A stretch of DNA of 64,000 bases from Bacillus sp. S3 (GCF_005154805.1 NZ_CP039727.1:3221501-3285500), one strand, 5' to 3'. Shown: positions 1 through 9,304, counted from the first letter of the stretch. Program-made: numbers and translations. The notes: a model not told the origin generated them from the letters alone.

Positions 1-456
1 GGAGTCGACCATTTCATGTTGATACTTTGAAATTTCCACATATACTTTATCAATTTCGGACCCCATCGTCTGATATTTTCCGAATAGCTTTTCCACCATT
101 TTTTCGCCCTTTTTAAAGAGCTTACTGAAAATGCCTCCTGACGTTTTTTGAAAGTCCTTAGCATCAAATTTATCCATGATGCGGCCAAGTTGTTTTAATA
201 GTTCGCCTGAATCTTCTACTTTCGTCGTCCGCATATTACTTAAAATTTGATCGGAAAAACGGGAAATTTGCACCGCCGGCTCTTTCCCAAACTCTAATAT
301 TTGAATTTGGTCACGCTCATCAATGGTGCGGGCTAAATTTTGAATTTCCGGTTCTTTGCGAAGTGCAAGTTTGATATCGGAAACCTTTGTTTCCGAAAGG
401 ACATCCTCGGCATTCGCAGGTGTTAAACCGCTGGCTGGGTTTGGCGAAAAATTCAC
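1..456 (-). CDS. telA: TelA-family toxic anion resistance protein, N-terminal part (C-terminus beyond the window edge)
   Basis: 152 N-terminal codons are visible; the gene runs off the left edge. The GTG start at 456 is chosen because AGGGGAG lies a few bases upstream and it follows the yceG stop by three bases, so the two are co-transcribed. The visible part is charged and helical, with a Lys-rich stretch near residues 107-122, as at the start of TelA/YceH proteins. TelA is known from tellurite-resistance loci and B. subtilis yceH; its biochemical role is unclear. The assignment rests on sequence look plus position after yceG. Confidence 0.75.
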   Translation of the reverse strand, partial: MNFSPNPASGLTPANAEDVLSETKVSDIKLALRKEPEIQNLARTIDERDQIQILEFGKEPAVQISRFSDQILSNMRTTKVEDSGELLKQLGRIMDKFDAKDFQKTSGGIFSKLFKKGEKMVEKLFGKYQTMGSEIDKVYVEISKYQHEMVDS

Positions 457-459
457 TGG

Positions 460-2100
460 TTAATCTCCCCTTAGATTTTTTAAGATTCCTTGAAGCAGTC
501 CTTTTTTGAAAAGCGACGGTTCTTTGAATTCTAGATCAAATACAACATCATCAAGCCAATGTTTATCAAACAATCGTTCATCAAGGTAATTTTCGATATC
601 ATTATGCCCCGGAGGATTATAAAGAATAATATCAATGCCAAATTGATTAAGAAGCAGCAGCAGTGCCGCATCAGACCTTGAAAGTGGTCCAGTCGATTCA
701 TTATTGTAAATGATTAATTTCGGAACATGCTGAGAATAATCAAACCGCTCCATCAATTGAATGATGTTTTTGGGCATAAACATCGCCTGTGTAAATAAAT
801 ACATTTTCACATCTTCAGGTCCTTCCATCGGCAACGGCTCTAAACCCGGTTTTTCACAAATTCTCCTAACAGCATTCGCAATTCCTTTTTGCAGTCCAGT
901 TGCCAAGAAGGAGTAAGGCCAGTAGTGCGCATTCTTGATTTTTTCGGGATCAATTGAGCCATCCTTACCGAGTGCATTTCGATAATGAAAACGAAAATCA
1001 CTGTTACTTGGAATCGTATAGGGAAGCTTTCGAATCAATAAACTATGTTCCAATTGAGTAAGAGCTTGCAGCCGCTCCCAGTATTCTTTTCGGTTTTTAC
1101 TAACCCCCTGGATTTTAGCGAAAATGGAAGGAATTTTGACTTCTCCGTTGCCGACTTCAAAATTAGGGCGAATCATCGCGATTTCTTTACTGAGAATGAA
1201 CAGCTCATCGTATGTCGTTTTCAATGTAATCGAGGATGGCGTGTACTCCCGTAATTGCCACGGTTTGTACAGTCCTGAACCCTCCTGGTTTAAAATTGTC
1301 TCGATTTCTTTTGATGCCCGATAGGCAACCGTTGTTTTCCTTGATCGCTTTTCTTTCGGAAATGGCTCAGCAGCCTGTTTATTTTGGTAATGATGGGTGA
1401 AGATCGGTTCGTCCAATAATCCCGCTAACAAATCGTTACCTTCCGGATGGAAGATGACAATATCACAACCTAGCTTTGTTAAATAGTATAAAAAAAACTG
1501 ATGACTTTTTTTATAGTCTCCATACCATAAAAACTTCGGCATCCCCTGCTGTGGGTCAGCCAGCTCCAGCTGTGGCTGTAAATGGTTGATTGACCATTTC
1601 ACTAGATCCACTAGAATCCTTCTTAGCTCATGACTTTGTAGGCCGCCCGACTCGTGTCTTGCATATAGCTCCAGCGTGGCAATCATCGCTTCTCTTATTT
1701 TCCGATGGATCACCGGCACCTTTGATTTTAACAAAAGCTGTTCCCCGTCAAGAAAAGCCGTGAACCTGTTGATAGATAGCTTCTGTTCGTTATTAATATT
1801 GATCACTCTCTGTACCGCCTGAAAATGAACATTATTAATGGTTTTATCAAGTGATTCCTCACTGAGCAGTTGGAGATTCGTTTCTTTATTATGGACGTAA
1901 TCAAATAACTGGTTATAATATTCATCCGTGTCAATCGGTACTCCGAGAAACTTTGCAAGTACCTGCCCAATTTGAATTGCTCCATTCTCTACTGAATAAT
2001 TTGGCCGTTCCGGCAGCTTTTTTTTAAGCATGCCATGCCAATTTTCATATGAGAGGGAAGCAATAGGACGGATGTTTAACTGATTTAATAGTGGATACAT
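460..2100 (-). CDS. yceG: YceG family protein, putative component of the Ter 'biosynthetic module'
   Basis: 546 aa, matching the YceG family found next to TerD/TerC/TelA genes. The start has GAGGGAAGGG about 7 bases upstream. No enzymatic motif is recognised. The protein looks like an internal duplication: residues about 32-240 (RPNYSVENGAIQIG ... GCDIVIFHPEGNDLLAGLLD) resemble about 311-518 (RPNFEVGNGEVKIP ... GIDIILYNPPGHNDIENYLD). It is followed by telA three bases later and has its own ECF-type promoter. Function is unknown; a role in making or handling a stress metabolite is inference from genomic context described for Ter systems. Confidence 0.85.
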   Translation of the reverse strand: MYPLLNQLNIRPIASLSYENWHGMLKKKLPERPNYSVENGAIQIGQVLAKFLGVPIDTDEYYNQLFDYVHNKETNLQLLSEESLDKTINNVHFQAVQRVININNEQKLSINRFTAFLDGEQLLLKSKVPVIHRKIREAMIATLELYARHESGGLQSHELRRILVDLVKWSINHLQPQLELADPQQGMPKFLWYGDYKKSHQFFLYYLTKLGCDIVIFHPEGNDLLAGLLDEPIFTHHYQNKQAAEPFPKEKRSRKTTVAYRASKEIETILNQEGSGLYKPWQLREYTPSSITLKTTYDELFILSKEIAMIRPNFEVGNGEVKIPSIFAKIQGVSKNRKEYWERLQALTQLEHSLLIRKLPYTIPSNSDFRFHYRNALGKDGSIDPEKIKNAHYWPYSFLATGLQKGIANAVRRICEKPGLEPLPMEGPEDVKMYLFTQAMFMPKNIIQLMERFDYSQHVPKLIIYNNESTGPLSRSDAALLLLLNQFGIDIILYNPPGHNDIENYLDERLFDKHWLDDVVFDLEFKEPSLFKKGLLQGILKNLRGD

Positions 2101-2206
2101 TCATAATCCCTTCCCTCTAAAAGCGAAAGCTTATTTTTCCGTTTAGCAAATTATGTAAGGTTTCCTTATTATCATATCACAGTTAAGTAATTGGTTCATT
2201 TGTTTA

Positions 2207-2232
2207 TACGAAAGTCATGTAAAAATGTTTCA
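2207..2232 (-). promoter_or_regulatory. ECF (sigma-W type) promoter for yceG-telA
   Basis: Read on the minus strand: TGAAAC (2232-2227), a 16-base spacer, then CGTA (2210-2207). This equals the classical extracytoplasmic-function sigma-W consensus TGAAAC-N16-CGTA. The implied start site lies about 100 bases upstream of the yceG ATG. It allows yceG-telA to be induced although a plus-strand ORF separates them from the upstream Ter genes. Confidence 0.75.
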
Positions 2233-2315
2233 ATATTTAAGGCTGATTCCTCGCGTTTCACCTTTTTCCATGTCCCTACATACTATTGAGTACGACACTA
2301 AAGTAGGTGACACGA

Positions 2316-2561
2316 ATGAGGTTTTTTTTTAAGCGGCCGAGGGTTGAACACGTACAGGAGGAACTTGATATCCTAATGGAAGTGATGGTTTCCGATCTAT
2401 TTGTCTATCTCGATCTATTTGTGTTCAGCTTCATCTTTACAATGCTGCTTTCTCCTGTTCTACATTCATTAACCATGTCCATTCTATTCTTCCTTGGCAG
2501 CTATAGTCTATTTTCATGTCTTTACTATTTCCTATTTAGTCAAACCATTAACAAAAATTAA
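2316..2561 (+). CDS. Small hypothetical membrane protein, opposite to the Ter genes
   Basis: 81 aa from ATG 2316, preferred over the in-frame GTG at 2307 because AGTAGGTGA sits at proper spacing before the ATG. A basic N-terminus with a Phe run (encoded by a nine-T tract) and an acidic segment precede two hydrophobic segments (about residues 25-50 and 54-75). The stop overlaps the stop of the minus-strand HAD gene by four bases. I recognise no family. The plausible RBS supports it; the awkward antisense position between the HAD gene and yceG keeps confidence moderate. Confidence 0.5.
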   Translation: MRFFFKRPRVEHVQEELDILMEVMVSDLFVYLDLFVFSFIFTMLLSPVLHSLTMSILFFLGSYSLFSCLYYFLFSQTINKN

Positions 2562-3370
2562 ATTTTGAGTGGTAATAGTTTAAGAAACTGTTGGAGAACC
2601 TCTTCTCCGGCTGCGACACCTCGACTATTTGTTAAAATGTGGTTATTGGTGCCTGACACCCTCGCTAACTCTTTTGCAAGTTCTCCGTGGTTTGGCACGA
2701 ATCGATACTGGCAGTGCTGCAGAAAATCCCAATCGAGAATGGAGTCCCCTGCACCTGCAACTGCTTTCATCCCTTCACGGGTACAAATATATTCAAGTGC
2801 GCTTCCTTTACTAATTGCCTTCGGTATAAAATAGAGCTTCCTTCCTTGCAGGGAAATCCTCCAGCCATATTTTACTGTTATCTTATGAATCGCTTCTTTT
2901 TCGGACGTATCAGGAAGATCTTTTAATATGTAATAGAAAAATAGATCCTCTGCCTGCTTCTTTTCCCCATTGAGCCGAAAACCTTCCCTACGCAAAATGG
3001 AGAGTAATTCGGCTTGAGAAATCGACTCTGCTTGTATACGGCTCTGAATATGGTTCGACCAAGCCAACAGCGGCACGCCATTTTCAAGGATATGGGCACC
3101 ATTAGCGGTTATAGCATATTTAATCGGAATCTCGTTATCAAATATGACAAACCGGTTAAATTGTTCGGTTGTCCTCGTTGTTACCGGTATAAACAAACTT
3201 TGATTGGAAAGCTCTTTTAAAACAAAATAGGAGGCTTCTGTCATATAGCCAAGCCAACTTCCATTCTTTTGCTCAACTGGTTTAAGGATAGTGCCACGTG
3301 GTTCACCAAGCTCTTCGATTGCCCGGTTGGAATACATCAAGGTACGGTCTAGGTCAGATGCAAAAATCAT
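2558..3370 (-). CDS. HAD-superfamily hydrolase (Cof/sucrose-phosphatase-like) of the Ter locus
   Basis: 270 aa. Motif I is DLDRTLMYSN near residue 6, motif II is the Thr in TTRTTEQFNRF, and motif IV is GAGDSILDWDF, so the three catalytic HAD motifs are present. The large cap between motifs II and IV fits the type IIB subclass. It overlaps the upstream StiP-like gene by four bases (ATGA), implying translational coupling. HAD phosphatases are a regular member of the Ter 'biosynthetic module'; the substrate is unknown. Confidence 0.85.
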   Translation of the reverse strand: MIFASDLDRTLMYSNRAIEELGEPRGTILKPVEQKNGSWLGYMTEASYFVLKELSNQSLFIPVTTRTTEQFNRFVIFDNEIPIKYAITANGAHILENGVPLLAWSNHIQSRIQAESISQAELLSILRREGFRLNGEKKQAEDLFFYYILKDLPDTSEKEAIHKITVKYGWRISLQGRKLYFIPKAISKGSALEYICTREGMKAVAGAGDSILDWDFLQHCQYRFVPNHGELAKELARVSGTNNHILTNSRGVAAGEEVLQQFLKLLPLKI

Positions 3371-4488
3371 TTTTGCATCTCCTTCACCGATTTAATCAGG
3401 CCGCAGCATAAATACTTCAAATTAGAATATGGCACGACTTCAACCCCTTTTTCTTCAGCAAGCATGAGAATATGTTTGACAAATGGACTTGAAGGGTCCC
3501 TCATTAAAATCTTCCAGGGAACCCTGCGCAAAAGAACTCTCGTTGTCTCACCGACTCCAGGTTTAATAAAATGAGTGCTTTGGATTGAAAATTCCTCTTG
3601 AATTCTCATCACATCGGCCATCCCCAGGAAGCCTGTTTCAATTTCTGCATAGTTCTTTTTCGAAGCAGCCTGTGTTGCTTCCTCCCAAACAATAGGGAAC
3701 TGTTGCGTAATAACATCAATAAATTCATTCGAAACATCTTCAGCAAGTAAATCCTGATAAAATTTTGCACCATGAAAGTCATCCTTGCCGATGAACTGGC
3801 CATTCAAAACCGTTCGGCTCACTAACCCGGAAACAGTGGAGTTTAAACAAGCACTTGGAATTAAGAAGTCCTCCCTTGTTCCAAATAGAGTAGTACAATA
3901 ACCAGGGTCCGCAATGACAGCAAGTGTATCATCGAGGGGCATCCCGTATTTTTTTTCATAGTCCTTACAGGCCTTTGTTAATTCTATAGATATAGCCCCT
4001 TTGCCTGTCCAGCCATCAACAAATTGAATGTACCCATCGGGATGCTCATTATGAATATAGGAAATTGCATTTTCGTCAATTCCCCGATCTCGTATGATGG
4101 AAATACTGTAATGCGGCAGGGTAACATCGTAGCGCAATTTAATATATCTCTTGATTAAAATCCCCACAGGTGTTCCTGCACGTGCAAGGGAAACGAGGAT
4201 TGCATTATTTCCTTTTAATCGGTAGATTTGCTCAGCAACAATCCCAACACACATCGCCACTTTATATTTGTATTCGTGCAATGTTTTCCAGAATAAATCT
4301 ACGTATTCATTAGGCGGCTGGTATTCAATTGGCAGGGATTCACTATAATGTCCCCCAGCTTGGATCATCGATTCGCGATTCATTGCAGAATCCTCCAGCT
4401 TTATCCCGCTTAAATCCTTTAATAAAAAAAGCACGTCCTCTTCGTGATAGGATCCGATTTTTGCCGGTTTGTTGAGTCCCTTTTGCAT
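3367..4488 (-). CDS. StiP-like (cysteine protease-related) protein of the Ter locus
   Basis: 373 aa from ATG 4488, chosen because AGAGGTGA lies 7 bases upstream; a longer ATG at 4521 lies inside the previous gene without an RBS. The sequence resembles the StiP domain family that accompanies TRSP/PRTase proteins in tellurite-type clusters: conserved patches include ISIIRDRGIDENAISYI and VADPGYCTTLFGTREDF, with the Cys of the latter a candidate nucleophile. Protease activity is a family annotation, not shown. It follows the PRTase gene by one base. Confidence 0.8.
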   Translation of the reverse strand: MQKGLNKPAKIGSYHEEDVLFLLKDLSGIKLEDSAMNRESMIQAGGHYSESLPIEYQPPNEYVDLFWKTLHEYKYKVAMCVGIVAEQIYRLKGNNAILVSLARAGTPVGILIKRYIKLRYDVTLPHYSISIIRDRGIDENAISYIHNEHPDGYIQFVDGWTGKGAISIELTKACKDYEKKYGMPLDDTLAVIADPGYCTTLFGTREDFLIPSACLNSTVSGLVSRTVLNGQFIGKDDFHGAKFYQDLLAEDVSNEFIDVITQQFPIVWEEATQAASKKNYAEIETGFLGMADVMRIQEEFSIQSTHFIKPGVGETTRVLLRRVPWKILMRDPSSPFVKHILMLAEEKGVEVVPYSNLKYLCCGLIKSVKEMQK

Positions 4489-4489
4489 C

Positions 4490-5845
4490 TTATTCACCTC
4501 TGACCTTCGAAAAAAAGACAATCTTAATTGAATTAATTGCTGTGTTCAGTAGTTGCTTTAGCATTGGTTTCAGCTTCTCATATTCTATTTCTCTTTCGAA
4601 AAAAATAAATAGCTCATCGTAATGACCTGGTGGAATATTATAAACAAAGTGCGCAATCTCCTGATCCTCGGGATTTGGAAAGTTCGCACCAAATCTTGCC
4701 CCATAGCCTTCAACATTTTCGATATAGACCGGGCTTCTTGTGGTGGATTGATAATAAACATCACTGCCCATTTCAGATGCTATTTTCATTGGAAGGTACA
4801 TAAACTCTCCCGTTCCTAGGCAGAGTGTTTTTTTTCCCGTTCTTTTCCCTGTTAGGAATGTGGCAGCAATAGAAACCTTTCTATGTAAAGCGAAATTTTC
4901 ACAACTATTCATGCCAAATCGTCCCGTCTCCTCTATAAATGCTGCCCCGTTCTCCTGATTAGCAGAGGAAAATCCAGTGGCAGTAAAAAAGGCTGAAAGA
5001 TCCACAGTTTCAACAATCGGATCTCGCCGATCGGATAATTCTTGTTTGGGTTTTTGCTGTTCAATTTCTTTTAATTGCCGCACTTTCACAAAACCAGATA
5101 TCAAGCTGATGACATTAATTTTTATCCCTAGAGTTTGCTCCAGTCGTGAAAAATTTTGTTTATCTTCTTCAGAACGCCAATCCAAAATACTTACGACCGT
5201 ATATTCCTGTCTCGGAAATTTGCGGTGGATTGATTCAATAATATTTATTGCCGTTTTTCCAGTTGTCATTTCATCGTCTACTAAAATAATCTCCCGTTCA
5301 TTCTGCACCATTCTTAAAGGTATATAACAGCGATGCGATGTCGCATGAGAATGCTCTTCTTCAAAGGTTATTTTAGGATTTTCCTTGATAAGCTCTTCCC
5401 TGGTTGTGTGGAAGTATTCGCCAGCCTGGAAGCAGTCAAAAAAGGCATGCCCAAGTGCGGTCGCCGTTTCAGCAAAACCAATGATTACGGGATTAATGGC
5501 AGGCGGTATAAAGGCTTGAATATTAAAGGAATCACCCGCAAGAAACGCAGACATCTGTTTTTCCTTTTCAACACAATTTAAACCTTTCACAGATTCTCCA
5601 AATCTGGCAGCTAAAAGAGCAGCTGTCAAAAGCCCTTTATTAGGATCAATCGGTAAATGCTTACCTAACACTTTACTGACAAACAAGAATGAGCGCTTCT
5701 TATTGATTCGTGCTGCCATGGTAAAGAGCTCTTCGATTGGCAGATTATATGGATTTTCTGTTACCTCTATTACCGTTTCGATGGAGTCAAGGATATTAAA
5801 CGTATACTTCTTTTTTGATAAGGTCAATGTTGGTGAATTCTTCAT
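4490..5845 (-). CDS. Phosphoribosyltransferase with C-terminal TRSP domain
   Basis: 451 aa. An N-terminal phosphoribosyltransferase domain carries the PRPP-binding signature EIILVDDEMTTGKTAINII (near residue 190), and the C-terminal part contains the eponymous TRSP sequence in STTRSPVYIENVEG. The ATG at 5845 has GGGGTG upstream and overlaps the CitE-like gene by 50 bases. Such PRTase-TRSP proteins are a core part of the Ter 'biosynthetic module' proposed to make a nucleoside-like compound; that product is not experimentally established. Confidence 0.88.
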   Translation of the reverse strand: MKNSPTLTLSKKKYTFNILDSIETVIEVTENPYNLPIEELFTMAARINKKRSFLFVSKVLGKHLPIDPNKGLLTAALLAARFGESVKGLNCVEKEKQMSAFLAGDSFNIQAFIPPAINPVIIGFAETATALGHAFFDCFQAGEYFHTTREELIKENPKITFEEEHSHATSHRCYIPLRMVQNEREIILVDDEMTTGKTAINIIESIHRKFPRQEYTVVSILDWRSEEDKQNFSRLEQTLGIKINVISLISGFVKVRQLKEIEQQKPKQELSDRRDPIVETVDLSAFFTATGFSSANQENGAAFIEETGRFGMNSCENFALHRKVSIAATFLTGKRTGKKTLCLGTGEFMYLPMKIASEMGSDVYYQSTTRSPVYIENVEGYGARFGANFPNPEDQEIAHFVYNIPPGHYDELFIFFEREIEYEKLKPMLKQLLNTAINSIKIVFFSKVRGE

Positions 5846-6983
5846 GTAACACCCCGAAAAGCTTTGATTTTAAGAGAATTTTCGTTGCCCAATAATAATG
5901 TGGCTTAATTTCATTCATTTTGTTCGCAAATTTACTTTTCATGACACCGATCTTTCCTGTTGATGCACTTACTATATTGCATGCATCAATGTATTCCTCA
6001 TAGGAAACTACATTTAGAGCCTGAACAATTTTAATATGCGAAGGATGGATAATCGTTTTTCCTGTTATACCGTTGGCAATATCCATAAGGATTTCACGGA
6101 TCAACCCATCCATATTTTCATCAATTAACTGAGCCCTCCATTTTAACCCATCATCACCATATCTTTCACGAAAGGGAGTTTGGCGGAGCTGCGGCTTTAA
6201 CATCCTTTTTTTAGTTGAAAAATATTCCCAAACTGGCCCAGATACTACATAGGGACTATCAAATCGTTGAAAGACATTGATAATATCAGAGATACAATCC
6301 CTTAAAACGGCAATCTCATATACAGTGGTGTCTGCACTCCTGCGAATCCCATACAAACCACAAAAATCCGTTGCCCCTATCCGCACATTCAGAATGTGCT
6401 CTCTATAACGATCGAGAAGTTGCTTAATCTTCATTAATTCTTCCATTCTCGTATCCTTGTGGATGACAGAAGCAGTTTCTAAGATTGGCATCGCATAAAA
6501 CGGATTCTTCTCTGAGTGAATCTCGCGAACCATTTCTAATAAGTCCGTGCCATTTTCGGCGCTAAACTTAGGGAGAACAACCCCTGTCAAAAGATTAGTC
6601 GCTGGCCCTAACTTTTGGGTTACTCGCTTAAGCTGCTCAAGGTTACGAATTCGAATAAACAACAGTGGTAGATCAACAAAGCTTAAAAATCCCTTATTTA
6701 CTTCTGCGAATAATTTTAACATCTCTTTGATAAGCAGTCCTTCGGCTTGAAAAACTTCATTATCACCGACCGCATCTTCTAGGTCGATGACGAGAGATGT
6801 TAAACCTTCATGCTTCTTTGAAAGGATTTCCTGATGAATGTTAGAGCGTGTGGCAGGCATATAGAGAGTCGCTCCTAAACCATAGGATAACAATTCTCGG
6901 CTTGAATATTTATTAAATACCTGTGGTTTTTGATAGAAAAACCGCTCTATTTCATCCTCATAAAAGTATGTAAAAAATTCCAT
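5796..6983 (-). CDS. HpcH/HpaI-CitE-like carbon-carbon bond lyase of the Ter locus
   Basis: 395 aa. The motif LVIDLEDAVGDNEV (near residue 66) is the CitE/HpcH metal-binding signature and LFIRIRNLEQL matches the following substrate-binding strand. ATG 6983 has AGAGGAG upstream. This lyase class sits beside PRTase-TRSP and HAD genes in Ter loci. It is probably the first gene of the biosynthetic sub-operon, because a hairpin with a T-rich tail separates it from terC. Confidence 0.85.
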   Translation of the reverse strand: MEFFTYFYEDEIERFFYQKPQVFNKYSSRELLSYGLGATLYMPATRSNIHQEILSKKHEGLTSLVIDLEDAVGDNEVFQAEGLLIKEMLKLFAEVNKGFLSFVDLPLLFIRIRNLEQLKRVTQKLGPATNLLTGVVLPKFSAENGTDLLEMVREIHSEKNPFYAMPILETASVIHKDTRMEELMKIKQLLDRYREHILNVRIGATDFCGLYGIRRSADTTVYEIAVLRDCISDIINVFQRFDSPYVVSGPVWEYFSTKKRMLKPQLRQTPFRERYGDDGLKWRAQLIDENMDGLIREILMDIANGITGKTIIHPSHIKIVQALNVVSYEEYIDACNIVSASTGKIGVMKSKFANKMNEIKPHYYWATKILLKSKLFGVLHEEFTNIDLIKKEVYV

Positions 6984-7002
6984 AACCCTTACTCCTCTTT
7001 TA

Positions 7003-7044
7003 GGTAAAAAATAGAGGAGACGGACTTTTCGTCAGCTCCCCATT
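7003..7044 (-). terminator. Possible attenuator/terminator between terC and the biosynthetic genes
   Basis: On the minus strand GGA and GACG pair with CGTC and TCC around a short loop, followed by CTCTATTTTTT. The stem has a bulge, so it may only reduce read-through from terC into the lyase gene. Confidence 0.4.
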
Positions 7045-7055
7045 TTTGTCAAATA

Positions 7056-7835
7056 TTATGAATTGGTTTCCTTGCTGGCTTCCTTTTTCTTATTCATATA
7101 GTGAATAACAAATGTAGCCGCAAATGTAACTAAAAGAATAATAAAGAATGTCACATGTCCCATATCAATTCCAGCTACAGCTAGAAGCATTTTTGTGGCA
7201 ATGATCAGGATTAAAATATAGGCAGTAGTTTCCAGTTCAGGGATTCGGTCAATTAATGTTAAAAATACACCTGCAACACCACGCATCATTAACACACCAA
7301 GCATACCGCCGATTAATAAAACCCAAATCTCTTCACTGACACCGAAGGCCGCAAGAACGCTGTCCACAGAGAACGCAATATCCATTAATTCAACGGCAAT
7401 AACTGTTCCCCAGAAGGTGCCAAATAAACGTATCAACAATCCGCTTTGATTCATTCCATGCGCTTCTTCTTCATCTTCTGCTCCAGCAGCTCTTCGCTTA
7501 TCAATGAAATATTTAATGGACAACCAAGCGAGATATCCTGCCCCTAAGATTTTCACCCACCATAACTTTATGAGGAAAACCCCGATTCCAATTGCAATAA
7601 ATCGGAAAACATAGGCGCCTAACAAACCATAAAAAAGAGCCTTTTTACGTTTTTCCGGCGGTAAGTGTTTAACCATTACCGCTAAAACAAGAGCATTATC
7701 GGCAGAAAGTAATCCTTCAAGTATAACAAGTGTACCAATAAGCCCCCAGCTTACCGGATTTGATAACACTTCTCCCCACATTTCCCAATTGAAAAACTGG
7801 GCATAAGTGTCTAAAATATGCTGTAAAACCGTCAT
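7056..7835 (-). CDS. TerC-family integral membrane protein (YceF-like)
   Basis: 259 aa with about seven hydrophobic segments. Conserved acidic membrane motifs of the TerC/Alx family are visible: LEGLLSADNALVLAVM near residue 40 and ELMDIAFSVDSVLAAFG near residue 155. TerC proteins are linked to tellurite resistance and, in bacilli, to manganese export during metalation of secreted proteins. AGGAGG precedes the ATG. It lies 48 bases after terD and is probably co-transcribed with it. Confidence 0.92.
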   Translation of the reverse strand: MTVLQHILDTYAQFFNWEMWGEVLSNPVSWGLIGTLVILEGLLSADNALVLAVMVKHLPPEKRKKALFYGLLGAYVFRFIAIGIGVFLIKLWWVKILGAGYLAWLSIKYFIDKRRAAGAEDEEEAHGMNQSGLLIRLFGTFWGTVIAVELMDIAFSVDSVLAAFGVSEEIWVLLIGGMLGVLMMRGVAGVFLTLIDRIPELETTAYILILIIATKMLLAVAGIDMGHVTFFIILLVTFAATFVIHYMNKKKEASKETNS

Positions 7836-7883
7836 GTAAATGAATTCCTCCTAGATTGTCTCGGGTTTATAATTTCATATCTA

Positions 7884-8465
7884 TTAAGCGATTGATAAAC
7901 CAAAGTCAGTTGCTAATGCAGCTAAGCCGCCTTGATATCCGCTGCCAATCGCGCTGAATTTCCATTCTCCATTATGACGATATAATTCGCCAACAACAAT
8001 GGCCGTTTCGATTGAAAAATCTTCACCAAGGTCATACCGAATAAGTTCTTCACCTGTTGCTTCATTGAAAATCCGGGCATATGCGTTTGAAACCTGACCA
8101 AAGTTCTGATTTCTGCCTTCAGCCTCATGGATGGTAATTGTAAAAGCAATCCGTTGAACGTTCGCAGGAACCGTTGTCAAATTAATTTTCACTTGTTCAT
8201 CATCACCCTCACCAGCACCTGTGCGATTGTCTCCGGTATGTACAACAGCGCCGCCTGCTCCTTGTGGATTATTGTAGAAAACAAAGTCCGTTTCGTTCGA
8301 TACTTTGCCATTATCCCCTAAAAGAAATACGGATGAATCTAAGTCGAAATCATGTCCACCATCATATTTATTGGTGTCCCAGCCAAGTCCTACCACAACA
8401 TTCGTCAGCCCGGGATTTGTTTTGGTTAAATCTACTTTTTGACCTTTAGATAAACTTACTGCCAT
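7884..8465 (-). CDS. TerD-family stress protein (YceE-like)
   Basis: 193 aa, typical length. The TerD signature is clear: [15 protein letters not shown] at the N-terminus and [20 protein letters not shown], whose acidic residues bind calcium in characterised TerD proteins. A second GxD-type repeat follows ([18 protein letters not shown]). Only one terD copy is present, whereas B. subtilis has three in tandem (yceCDE). An ECF-type promoter lies directly upstream. Confidence 0.95.
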   Translation of the reverse strand: MAVSLSKGQKVDLTKTNPGLTNVVVGLGWDTNKYDGGHDFDLDSSVFLLGDNGKVSNETDFVFYNNPQGAGGAVVHTGDNRTGAGEGDDEQVKINLTTVPANVQRIAFTITIHEAEGRNQNFGQVSNAYARIFNEATGEELIRYDLGEDFSIETAIVVGELYRHNGEWKFSAIGSGYQGGLAALATDFGLSIA

Positions 8466-8498
8466 TTTTCATTCCTCCAATTTTGGTAATAGTCTATT

Positions 8499-8524
8499 TA
8501 CGCATTTCTCTTAAAAAGGTTTCA
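8499..8524 (-). promoter_or_regulatory. ECF (sigma-W type) promoter for terD-terC
   Basis: Minus strand: TGAAAC (8524-8519), 16 bases, CGTA (8502-8499), identical to the sigma-W consensus and to the core of the promoter before yceG. The leader is about 25-30 bases, ending in a GGAGG-type RBS. In B. subtilis the homologous yce operon is known to be under ECF and general-stress sigma factors. Confidence 0.8.
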
Positions 8525-8574
8525 TTTTATTATAATAAAATTTTTCATTACCCATTCGTTTAAATCGAAACTAG

Positions 8575-9168
8575 CTAACTCATCCATTTTGGTGGTGTAT
8601 TTTTTGCCCAATAAATGGATCCTAAATCATGATGACTTTGGAAATCATCGTGGTATGTATGGTAATGAAAATTAAACCAGAATCCTTCTTGAGGCGGATT
8701 ATCACGTCGAACATGAAAACGTAAGATATCTTTTCCTGATTCGCCATTTTTAATATTAAATATTTTTTCAGAATGTCCGGCACTAGGCTGCTCAGTAATG
8801 GAAAGATTTTTTATATCTTCTTCCGGGAATTGGGAGGCAGTTTCATCAAGTGCTTTTTCAATATTTGGCAAAATAATTTCGCGGAATTCATTTTCAATCA
8901 CTGGCTTAATTCTACTGCCAAATTTTTGATAAGACTGCATTTCTGCCTGCTTAATTAGATCTTCCATAAACTGTTCTCTGTTAAACTCTGATTCTTCAAG
9001 AAATTGATTTTTTCGCGTAAAACTATTTTCAGGTGAAGAAGCTTCAAAGGCATCCCGGTCTTTGAAATTATCAGCATTCACTTGATTCATTAATTGGGAT
9101 GGAGTTACGAGACCAAATGTTAAAATGGAAACCATTACAAACAGCGATTTTCGAAGCCACTTATTCAT
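8575..9168 (-). CDS. ypjP: YpjP-like exported protein
   Basis: 197 aa with an N-terminal signal sequence (MNKWLRKSLFVMVSILTFGL). The C-terminus HHDLGSIYWAKNTPPKW is characteristic of YpjP. The function is unknown. The family call is supported by the neighbouring ypiP-brxA-ypgR-ypgQ block, which mirrors the B. subtilis order. It lies downstream of ypiP and may be expressed separately because a terminator separates them. Confidence 0.8.
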   Translation of the reverse strand: MNKWLRKSLFVMVSILTFGLVTPSQLMNQVNADNFKDRDAFEASSPENSFTRKNQFLEESEFNREQFMEDLIKQAEMQSYQKFGSRIKPVIENEFREIILPNIEKALDETASQFPEEDIKNLSITEQPSAGHSEKIFNIKNGESGKDILRFHVRRDNPPQEGFWFNFHYHTYHDDFQSHHDLGSIYWAKNTPPKWMS

Positions 9169-9304
9169 ACCTAAATCACACCTTTTTTCTCTCGTTTCAA
9201 ACTAAATAAATACTTACAAAATATTATACTTCTTTTTTAGCAAAAATGGAAAAATCAGTTTCAACTTTTTTCTGAATTTTCTTTTTCTATCAATAAATTC
9301 CATT

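Noticed and set aside
1045..1324. Plus-strand ORFs inside yceG
   Set aside because: No RBS, and wholly antisense to a well-supported gene.
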